Position numbers and translations under genes: made by a program. A DNA stretch of 64,000 nt from Hymenopus coronatus (lineage: Eukaryota > Arthropoda > Insecta > Mantodea > Hymenopodidae). Position 1 is the stretch's first letter, and each line of letters begins with the position of its first letter. The stretch covers positions 7,742,501 to 7,806,500 of the forward strand of contig CM060887.1 of assembly GCA_030762935.1 (NCBI GenBank). The letters run 5' to 3'. Under the pieces are notes generated by a model, which was not told the origin of the DNA, ran no database searches, and worked only from the letters and a program-made list of their open reading frames with translations. Shown in pieces: positions 25,201 to 37,200 of the stretch.

Positions 25201-28200
25201 GTTGTCTTGGGTAGATGACTTGGGCATGATGCTAACGAGTCCTATCTGAAGCAGTTCAGCAAGACTCCCTCTCACCGCTGAAGGTGCGATAAGCTTGTAC
25301 TGGGGCACTACTTTCAACAACTCGTCATATGTGACTTTGTCAAAAACAACCTGATTGTTCAACTAATCACAAACTTTTCCTTTTGACCCTTCTTTTTTGC
25401 CTTGCCTCTTTCATTTTTGTGAGGCAGTATGGAATTAAATTTGTGAGTCGAGTGTAAACACTTATTGCTTCACTTACTGTTTTATTAAACAGGATGTGTT
25501 TCGAAAGCTGTTGCTTTTATCTTTAGCTGTAGTTTCTCGACTGGTGTGGATGGCATTGTCTTCTCTATATCTACAGCTTGTAGATGGCATAATGTGCTTA
25601 TTGAATATATCTGATGGCAGTATTTCAAAATTCATGACTTGAGACAAATTCTTTTTGATAAATATTTTTTCCCAAACATATAGGTGGATGGGTGTGTTTA
25701 TGTTTAATTTGTGGTTGGAACTCCAAAAATGTATTGCAGCTGCTGACTTGTCTGTTTATGTTGTATGATTTTTTTGGTTTTTCGAATGTATCCTTTATCC
25801 AGCTTATCTGACAAGATTCCTGTTTTTCTTTTTGAGGTATTGGATCCTTTGCATGTGTTTTTAATGAATTTCAATGGTTATATCTGTTCTGGGGTGCTAG
25901 AATGATTGTTATATTTGGAGAATAATTTCTGAAATTTTTTTTATGTAAAAATGGGTGGTATGAACATTTCTTAAATATCTTCTTCTTTTCTTCTACTGGG
26001 ATTAGAGTGGTGTCTTCCTTTATTTTCTTTCTGCTATTGTGTTTTTGAATCTTTTTGTCCACTATTGCTGTGTTGATTGCTGTATTAACTTTTACATGTA
26101 TTCTTGATTATATTCTTCTCTGTTTAATGGAAATTTAATAGTGTGATGTACTAAGCTGTTGGTGTGATTTTTGGTTATAACTGTAGTTTTGTGTAGTTAG
26201 TATGTGTTGGTTTTCTATGGATACCAAAGGAGAGTTTGTTATTTTCTCTTTTTATTTTGACGTCTAGGAATGGAAAGGACTCATTCTTTGCAGTCTCCAA
26301 GGTGAATTCGACTGTCTGGTCTTGTGTGTTTAACAATATTAAAGCATCTTGTGCCAATTTTTGGGGTATTATTGCATGCCTATGTAGCAGTACCATGTTT
26401 TAAAGAGAGGGGAAGGTTTTTGTTTTGTGTATTTCAAAGGATCCCATGAACAGATCTGCCAAGAGGGGGGATAATGGGTTACCCATGGCCAAGCATTATG
26501 AAGTTTACTTGGCAAAGGCATTTAACTCCATACTGTCTTTAAAAGGCTAAGACAAGCTATAGCAAGTACAGTTTGAAATAGATGTTTGTAATTAATTCAA
26601 TTCAATAGACTATTACAAATAGTATCTGGCATTATCAGTTTATATTTAAATCATATATGAATAGAAGTTGTGTACATACAAATTACATACAAATAATAAC
26701 TAATAAAAAAAGTATACTTAATCTTCACCAATATTCGTTTATATCATAAAAGGCACAATTATTAAATAGCTTTTTAGCTGCTTAGTGAATGAAGTACCTT
26801 TTTCTTGCTTAATTGCGGCTGGTAATTTATTATTAAATGGTTTTCCAATTATCAAAAAAAGCTTTCTTTTTCCATCCCTAAACACATTATCTTTAGTTCT
26901 CGCATCATGTCCATGTACATGCTATTAGTTTTTATTTGTGATTTACTTCTCACTAAAATAATAACCCTAAAAATATATAATGAGACCACCGTTAAAATTC
27001 TTTCAGTTTTAAAAACTTCCCTACAGGAATCCTTGAATTGTAATGAACACACAATTGTTATACACCTCTTTTGTAATATTAATAATCGTTTTAAATTGTC
27101 TTTACACATTGTACCCCATAATTCAATTGAGAATGTTTAATTCCATAGTATATCAATTTCAGGTTGTGTTTATCCAAATAATGTGCCATATATTTCAACA
27201 AATAGATACCCTTACATACATAATTTACATGTGTTGTCCACGATAAAGTTTTATTAATATACAGACCGAGAAATAAGAGATCATCAGTAAACCAAAACAA
27301 ATATTTAAAATCCTCATTGCCGACTACTTGGGAAATGTTAACATTATAACACCTATAAGCAATTGCTTCAATATCAGACTCTTATTAATGTTGCTCAAAA
27401 ATATACATTTGTTGCTGAATGTCAACTTACCTTAAGTGCATCTTTGTCTGCAAAATAAATTGTCGCAGCAGTGGCTATTGCTACATAAATATCCATTATC
27501 TGGAAGAAAGAAAAACAGCAATAAAACTATGCTGTCATATTTGCTAAGCGTATAGCCATACATGATTTAACAACAACAAAAACAGATGGAGTAAACATAA
27601 ATGTGCACACTGCACACCTTTTCTTGGGCACTAGTTTTACAGGGAAGAAGAGACCTTCGTCACCTGTCATACCAAAGACAAACAAAGATTTTGAGACCCT
27701 CAGCCATTATGATGTGTTGCTTCTATTTTACCACGAACTAGCTAAGTGCGGAACTCTGGGATCTACAGACAAAATGAGCCTTAGCATCAAAGGCACTAGA
27801 TGTTAGGGCATAGTGTGTATTTCATGTTGCAATGATTTAACTCATTTCGTTTTATTTCAACCATTGGAATTACAATAATTCATGGTATCATCAAAATAAA
27901 TAAAATAGAAAAATAAGTAAATATAAGAATACAAAACAGTGTTTTTAAGATGACAGGAATTCTTCTATGTAATAGAAGTTATGTTGCAATAAGAGGTGTT
28001 TTACATTTATTTTAAATATAGCCTCCGAGGTGGCAAGTTATTATATAGTTCAATGCCAGCATACTTGGTACGTTTATTGAACAATGTTGTATTGTGAGAC
28101 TGACAATGCTTAGCAGCAGTTTACTTCTGGTGTTATGTTTATGTTTTTCAAATTGACTCAAGTGGTTTCTAACATGTCACTACTTCTAATATTTATAATA

Positions 28201-31200
28201 ACTAAAATACATATTTATATGAATGAGTTTTGCTTAATTCCATCATTAACCTAATTATATGTTTTTGTAACTTAAAGATAATATCTCCTCTGTCAGAATT
28301 TCTCCAAAATATTACACCAAATTTTAATAAGTTATTTACATATGCAAAATAGAAATTCCTTAAGTATTTAGATTTACTATTTTATTTGTAGTTCCAAATC
28401 TATAACAAACTTGACTTAATTTGGATGCCAACCTTTCAACATGCATGTTCCACTTAAGATGTTCATCTATCCATACACCCTGGAATTTTGTAAACTGTTT
28501 GTATTGCACTGACTGATTGTCTATTTTTATTTTTGGTTTATACTCTAGTATTTTGACTATGACAAAAAGAAATAGCAACAGATTTTTCTTTGTTTATAAT
28601 TTATTATGTAGAAACCATTCCTGCATTTTTTGCTCTATAAGTAATATGTTAGAATCCATTTCTTCTTTACTAATTCCTAAAACATCAATGGAAGTGTCAT
28701 CAGCATATGATACAGTGTTACTGGGTTGAAGATAAGCTGGTAGATCATTAATAAAGAGTAGAAATAAAGGATCCTAGTACAGAAGGCATATGCTGTGATT
28801 CTGAACAGTATGATTCATGTGTGCGAGTATTTTTGTTTTTTGATCTGTTCGTGATCTAAATAGGATCTAAACCAGCAATTTGCTGTTCCCCTTATCCTAT
28901 AACATTCCAATTCCTTTAGCAATATATCATGGTTAACTAAATCAAATGCTCTAGAAAGGTCCAGAAAAGCCCAATATTATGTTCTTTTTTGTCCAATGAA
29001 GTGTAAACACCATCTAGAAAATTAGATATTGCCGTCTCAATTGATTTACCTTGCAAAAATCCATTTTGTGCTGATGATAACATGTTATACTTCAACATGA
29101 ATTTCAAACATCTATCATACATAATTTTCTCTAATATTTTTGAAATGGAAGGCAGTAGTGCAATTGGTCTATAATTTTCCATTTTTTCCTTATCTCCTTT
29201 TTATATGCAGAGGAATTATTTTTATACCCTATTTTGCTTCCAAAATTGTGTAAAACCTACTGAATGAAAGCGCCTAAGAAAAGGTGTACACACAGTATTA
29301 CAGACAAATATCTGATTAGTGAGTAACTCACTGCTCTTTTAGTGTGCACCCAAGCTGGAATCAAATGTCTTGATACAGTCAATATTATATGCATTTTCAG
29401 TATTTTAATCACTTTTATGAGGGTCATTTTTATAAAGTAAGAATTGATTGCAGTGTTCAGGTAATACTGCTTCAAGACCACTTTCTTGCTACTCTGCCAA
29501 TAAGCTTCAACTCTGTTTATATTGGTTGTTTAGTTGTGCTGCATTATTTACCACCAAGTAAATTACTAATCCTGCCCATGTGAGGTGTGTTCAATCGTTT
29601 GGTTCTTATAGTTGGCGACTATTTTATCACATACATTAGATATATGTTAGTTACGTACCTGTGCAGCCACATGACTCAGCGGGAGAAAGCTCACAATATG
29701 TTCTCCTGCTTTTGTTGCATCTAGGAATTCTACAATAGAAACAGCATTCCATGTGAGGTTGTCATGGCTTAACATAGCAGCTTTTGGCTGTCCAACAGTT
29801 CCAGACTGTAAGCAGACAAAACAACTTTTCAAACAATTACTGTCAATGATAAATGCATTTCGTTTACTTGCACTCCATAAATCTCTGCTTTATCTATGAC
29901 AACACAGCATGGAACATGTCAATACTTAGAATATGATTTATATAGTTAAAAGTTAATTTAAGTATCTTTAGAAATGCATTGACGGCATAAAATTAGTGTT
30001 TTCTCATAAATACAGTGCGATCCATGTAAACCTGAACCATTTAATAGGCCAAACTTCTCTCTGAAAGATCATAGAAGTGTGAAATTTGTTTTAATGATCT
30101 AAGTGGCTCAGGGAGAATCGACAACAATCCATCAATGCCATCTGTTGACTTTCTATGGAAATTACGAGCATTTTCATGGCATTATAGACTGTCGCAGCTC
30201 TTTGACATGTGTCATATGAATAGCCTGATTCCTGGCAACGATTTATTTGGAGAGCTAGCCTTCCTTGAACATTTGTAACAGTCTCTGCACTCAGTTGTGG
30301 TCTATATTTTCCACTCTAATGAGTATACCAGCTGTCTCCAGCTTTCTTGCTAGTGATAAAATTGTTGCCTTTGTTGGAACTTCCCGTGCATTAAATTCTC
30401 TTTGAAATTCCCATTGTGTTTGTACCAAGGAATTTGTCTTCCAATTTGTCTTCACAATGAAAACATGCTCTCGAAGTGAGTATTGCAAGTTGCTGTTATG
30501 AGTGCAAACTAAAGACTGCCTACAATGCCATGAAAGTGCTTGCAATTTCTATAGAAATCATCAGTATAGTCAACAGATGGCATTGATCGATAGTTGCCAT
30601 GATTGTCGATTCTCCTTGAGCCACCGAGTTCATTAAAACAAATTTCACATTTCTACGATCTTTCAGAGAGAAGTTATGGCCTATTAAATGGTATTTTATT
30701 TATGGACGCTCTTTAACTGCTGTGGTTCTTAGCGTCCCATTCTATATTGGGCATGAAAGACCACTTAATTTTGCTCAGAGGCGCCTCTATCAAGCTTGAG
30801 GTTTTTTTACATGCCGTAAATCTATGACATGGGACACAGTACTTTACTTCCTTTCTGAAGGAAGCCATACCAAGAATTTTTAAGTCAGAAAAAATCCACG
30901 TCCTCCATCGGGTTTGAACCCACGACCTTGGGTATATGAAGTTAGCATGGTAATCATTACATCACGGAGGGCAATATAAGGAGACTAAAGACTATGTTGC
31001 TAAAGGGTAAGCATTTCAACAACCACTTACTGTGTAAACTAGTGTACAGCATTCATTTGCAGCCATCGATCTTAATACCTCTTCTAACTTATTATCCGGT
31101 TCCTCGCTTCCAATCTTCATCATCTCTTCCCACTAGAACAAAATAATTTTATTTAATTATCATGCTCTCTCTCATTCCCTTCAAATTTTGTATCTTTTTG

Positions 31201-34200
31201 AAAACTAAGCTTTTTTGCTGGTGTTCAAGTGTAGCAAACAGGGACATGAAATATAGAAATATTGCATCTTGCTGTCTTATTTGAAGGTAAATCATTTAAT
31301 ACATTTATCGATACTGCTACTGAGAATAAAAGTTATGTTAAAGATTACATCAAGTAGTAAAAAGTAGTACTTGACCAGTACACAAATACTTTTTCAATAA
31401 TACCTGTGTTAAAGAGTATTAAGTAGTAAGATATCAAATGATCTTTGTATGAAAATCCTGTATGTGTGTTGGCACATGAAAGTTACTTGATGAAAGAATG
31501 CCAAAATAAACATTCTTATTATGAAAATGATAGTCTAAATAACTTACACTGATAACACCTTCCACATTCGGTTGTCCTTCATATAGTACAATAGTTTTTA
31601 ATTCTGGCAGTTTATGTCGTATAGCTAGAATCTTGTCTAGCTGCTTCTTATCTTCTACTACTATTATGTTTGCTCGGCTGTTTTCAGCACAATAACAACA
31701 AGCTTCTGCTGAATTTGTGGTGTAGATTCCAGCTGCGAATCCCCTGCAAGAAGGAAGCACAAATGAAATTAACCCTGGAACAAGTACCCTTTTTTGCATC
31801 TTTATAATCCAATAAACTTTCCATTTAAATGCAAATTTTATTTTGTGAACTGCTTTAACATACTATTTTTTATCAAAATTAAATGTGTAAGTCAATAGCA
31901 CAAGTGTATGGTGTACATAATAATATATAAGACTAACCTTATCTTAGCGTACTAGCTGATGCATTAAGAAGAATAACAACATGCAATATAATCATGGTGC
32001 TTGGAATATGTATAAACTCAAAGGAAAAAAATTCTGATGTGCTCCATTCACATGACTTTCTCTACATCTCTAAAAAACTATTGTTAAAAAGCTTATGCTT
32101 TTATTTACTTAGTGCTAATTGAGAAAAAATAGAAGAAAGAGTCTTGTAACTTGCTTCCTTGTAAGTAAAAGTGAAATAAGGGAGTACCATAGGTTAAAGT
32201 GATAGTCAAAAGCTAGTTGCTATGTGACTTGGGTTCCTTCATTTGTATGTATGGACAGGAATTGACAAATCCCTGATTGAGAGAAGTATTAAGTTTTTCA
32301 AAGTTGAAACCAAAAACAAGGAATTTCTAAAAAACTATCAACTGTACAAAAAAAATGTATATTACATAAACTGTGTGTTTTAATGTGCTCTACATTTTTT
32401 GTGTGATAAGCTTTTGTCCATCTCTTATAGTTTAGCAGTTATGCAAAATTCCGTAAAATTTATCCAGAATTAAGTAGTCTTCAGAGGCTATTCCCAGAAA
32501 ATTCAAGATATACATTTGCAAGTTAAATATCTTTAATATACAATATTTGAATCAAAATACCATTTTTAAGAAAATCAAACTTTTTTTAAAAAGTTCCAAG
32601 TAAAGGATAGTTGGGGGTGTCGCATCTTTGGAAGATACCAAACTTAAATACCAAGCTTGGTATTTAACAGTCTTTCCATTTTTGAGCTATGCTGTCCACA
32701 GACTCATGCACACGCGCATGTATGCACATGCACAACTTTTTCTGAAAATGACTTTTTTTTGGACTCAGTGGGACCCAAAACATGTATTTCCGGTGAAATC
32801 TCGGTATTGAATTTTTGGGTGAAATGCAATACTTTCTCTATACAGAGTATAGAGTATATAGTATGTGTAGGGAAAATAAAAATACATCATAGTGTCCACG
32901 ATTAGAATATACAATATACTTTTGCCTAGGACAGATAGGTACAGTCTGTTTTTCTGGTTTATGCTCTTTTAACAGAAAGTGCGTCTGATTGGCTCTCCTC
33001 TGGAAACTTGTGGCATAGTTTCAGAATTGGTGACACCTGGAGTACACCTGATCTCTTTTGTTTAGTTCTCTACTTATTGGCTTTGAACTTACGATGCTCT
33101 GTATGCAGTAACCTTGCCAGCTCTAATCCCAGGAATATTCAAAATGTCATTAAAAAAAAACGCAGTGGCCAGCATCCAATTATTCATTAACTGGTCCAGG
33201 GTATCAACACCACCTTTAAGTCTTATTATAGATATAAATGATCTCAGGTTTATTGCCAATTCATTTATGCTTTTGTTATAGCGCATAGTTGAAAGTGGCA
33301 TTACACTTCTGCCTTTTGTTGGACAATATCTTCTCTACATCAAACAGGGATCATTGCCTTCTTTCTGTTAGAAAGAAATGGGGCACGAATCTCCTCCTCC
33401 TTTCACTGCATTGTTCCCATGACTAAGACTGAAGTCGTTCATAAAATTACCTTTACTTACAGTGGGAGAAAAAAAAAAAAAAAAAAACCCATGTGTAAAC
33501 ACATTGTCATCAGTAATATAGCATTTCTAACATCCAGCCGTCATGCTACACAAGAAAGTCTTAAATGAAGGTACCTGGAATCCAAGTGCATTAATTTGAC
33601 TTTATTGCCATTCTTTAAATGCTGGTAAGTGTTCAGAGTTGAAGCAGCTGAGCAAGTACTCATATTTGAACATCACATCAGTGGGAAGAATTAACAAGTG
33701 TTACATAACATTGAAAAAAATCTGATATGTCCCATTCACATGACTTTCTCTACATCTCTGCAACAAATTATTGTTAAAACGCTTATATTATACTTCATGC
33801 TATGTGACTGAAGTTCCTTTGTATGGACAGGAGTTGACAAATTCCTGTATGAGAAAAATATAAGTTTTTCAAAACTGAAACCAATTACAAGGAATATCTC
33901 AAAAACTCCACACAAAAAGAATGTATATAACAAATTCTGTATTTTAACATTCTAAGTGGTAAGTTTTTTCCATCTCTTATGGTTTAGCAGTTATCCAAAA
34001 TTCCGTAAAATTCATCCACCATAAAATAGTCTTCAGAGGCTATTCCCAGAAAATTCAGGATATACATTTTGTCAGGTAAATATCTTTAATATACAGTATT
34101 TTAATCAAATTCGTTAGAGCCAGTTTTGAGAAAATCAAAATTTTCAAAATTTTTTCCATGTAAAAGGTAGTTTGGGATGGGGGATTTTTCTCAAAATCTT

Positions 34201-37200
34201 CATGTCAAAATTCCTGGAAGATACTAAACTTAAATACCAAGTTTGATATCTTACTGGCTTTTCATTTTTGAGTTATCGTGTTCACCACACACCCCCCCAC
34301 ACACCCACAACCACATCTTTTTCTGAAAATGCTTTTTTTGGATACAGGGGATCCTAAAACTTATATTCCCAGTGAAATCTTGGTATCAAATTTTTGGGTG
34401 GAGTGCAATTACCTTTTCTATACACTATGTACATAGTATGTGTAGAGAAAGTAAAAAGAGAGCAAATGAGGAATTAAGCTTCCAACTGAATGCTGTATAA
34501 TATTGTGGAGACTGAATAACAAGGTAGATTAATGTTTGTATCACATCATGCTACTTAAATTTGGCAATATGCATTGAAAATTTTACACAGTGTAACAGTT
34601 AATCAGTAATTAAATAACTACCCTATGTTTATTTTCATTTTCAGAAAAAGTTATGCTAATAGGTTTTTGCAGTAGTAGAATCATCAGAACCAAAGTCATG
34701 ACTTTAAATTATAGTTTCTTGCATATAGAAATGATCTGAAATCAATATTTATTGCACTGGTACTAGCAGTTACGGTACTTATGAATAGTCTGGAATTAAA
34801 CTATATCTTACCCAGCATAAATTGCTCCGAGATCTGATATGAACCATTGCGGTGAATTGAAGCCCAGTATACAAACACCATGATGTTTCTTTAATCCTAA
34901 CTTCAAAAATGCTTTAGCACATATCCGCACTTGAGCTTCATAGGACCTGGAAAAAGTGGGGAGTTAAATTTTAGATAAAAGCTTTTCTTAACTGTTGCAT
35001 ACTAACTTTATTTAAAAACTAAAAGTTTAGCATATATACCCTTTCACAAAACCTATTACAAGGTATAGTCTCTTTCAATTCATTTGTCAGTAGAGGTTAC
35101 AAAAAATTGACTGTCTCTGTGGTAGAGTGGTCAGCATCCTGGGTTCAATTCCCAGCTGGAGGAGGGGGGAATTTTTAACTAGAACCATTCCTTATTATGA
35201 ATGTGGGAGTGAATATGTCTGTTTTTAATAATATAATATCGAAAAAAGCAATGTTAAGGAACCCTACAGTTCAGTACGAAAACACTAGCAATTGTTTCTA
35301 AAGCAGAGCCTCTGATATTACCATAGAAGTTAAAGGGGTTTATACAATTGAAAAAAAAATTATTAGGTATTGTCAGAAGTATTAATATTTACACCCTGAT
35401 TTGTCACATTCACAGAACTTTTTCTACCCCCTACCATTTATTAGGGATTATATAAATTATTCCTATGAATTTTAATCTAGAAAAACCTTTGCAGAAATAG
35501 CTACATTGCATATTTTGCTATAGATAGGATGCTATATGCTGGCCTTAAATTTGCATACTCTTTCTATGGAATCGCAAGAAACAATATCTACACTATTTTT
35601 TTTTTTTTTATGATTATCAACGTTAAAGTTTATTTCTCTTGCTAGATATTATACCACTTTATTTTTCTTACTTATAGGTAATGTTTTTCCACTGGCCATC
35701 TTCACCCTTATAAGATAGAGCAGGGACATCAGGACACTCCTGTGCAGTTTTATGCAGTAATCCAGGTACAGATATTGGTTCCTTTGATGCTATACCATCC
35801 TTCTCTAAGCGTATTTTAACTCTATCACCAGGCAGCGATGTTGACAGCTGAGTGGCTGGCAGTACCTGATCTGGTCCTGAAATTGCAGCAAATACCTTCA
35901 GTCCTTCAGGCTAGTTTAGCAAGTCTCCAACAGTCAGGCAGGCCTCAAGACTCTTGATAACCAATTGGTTAAGTCCAAGTTGGTCTTAGAATGCTGCCAA
36001 GTCCCTCATAGTGCTAGTTACCCACAATTCAGTTCACAGCTGAGGTGAACGCAGGTAGGGTGACCAATTATCGAGTATGAAAATAAGAGATTGGATCACA
36101 GAAAGTTTTAGTGGAATGTTTGGGAAATAAATCCCACATTAGCTGAACAATTGGTTGATATTAATTTATTAGTTTAAATATAGCACACAAAACCTTTTAA
36201 CATAATTTGAAATATTCATACTTATGTTTCGTGATAATACAATTAAACTAGAATATACATTTATTAAACTTACTTTCATTGATTTTCTTGTCTTGCTGTA
36301 TAAGCTGCAAAAACTGTTTACAATCATAATCAAAATTGACACTGCCATTAAATCTTATTTAATTAACCCTGGGCTATTTTGGTTTTTTTTGATTTATCTA
36401 TTTATTTTTCATCATTTAGAAAACTCTCAGTGTGAGCATTTGAGTCTGAAAATGTATATTGAAATGTGCATTGTTGCTATGTTTTGAATGCACATCGTTT
36501 GCTGGTTACATAAAAAAGTAAGGTACTATTTGATCAAAGGTTAAAAGTTCAACACAATGGCACATCTCAGACACTGAATCAATGATAATTAGAGCTTGGT
36601 CCAGGATCATAAAATTGCCAGATTGAAGTTTGGTGCACACAGAGTATAACTATGATATGATACAGTAGGCCTCTTTCAAAATATGTTGCACTATCTTGCA
36701 TTGCTCACTGCCTGGCCTCATTCCTGCTAGAAGATAAACCAATGGACACTGAAAGAGAGCACAGATTGAAAAAAAATGTTAAAAATATGAAAGCATACAA
36801 GTTTTGACACTGAATAAACTTGTGGATGATTTAAACAATTTGAGCGACAGGAGGAGAGAGTTTTCTTTCGATACGGTAAAGATGTATCATGTAATTCACT
36901 GTAACGAATTCTAAGGGAGTTTGGTGATTTATCATCATTGTCTTTTCAAAGCTCTGCACATAATCATGCATTTTTTGCATCAAACTATTCTTTAATTTGT
37001 AAAAGTGCAAGGTATTTTTATTTACTAGTCATATTATGAAATGATTTTTTTTTATTGTCTTGCTTTATGAATTAGAACACATGTAATAAGTTGCTTTTGG
37101 AACACATTATACCTCAACGTGCAACTTTACGTTACAAACCCCTCCCCATTACATTTTCTTTATACCCCAACTGCTCTGTGTATTCATAACTGTGTGCACT

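Noticed and set aside
27603..27806. A 67-codon plus frame
   Set aside because: No recognisable domain, no splice context, and it lies within a minus-strand gene's intron next to a LINE relic.
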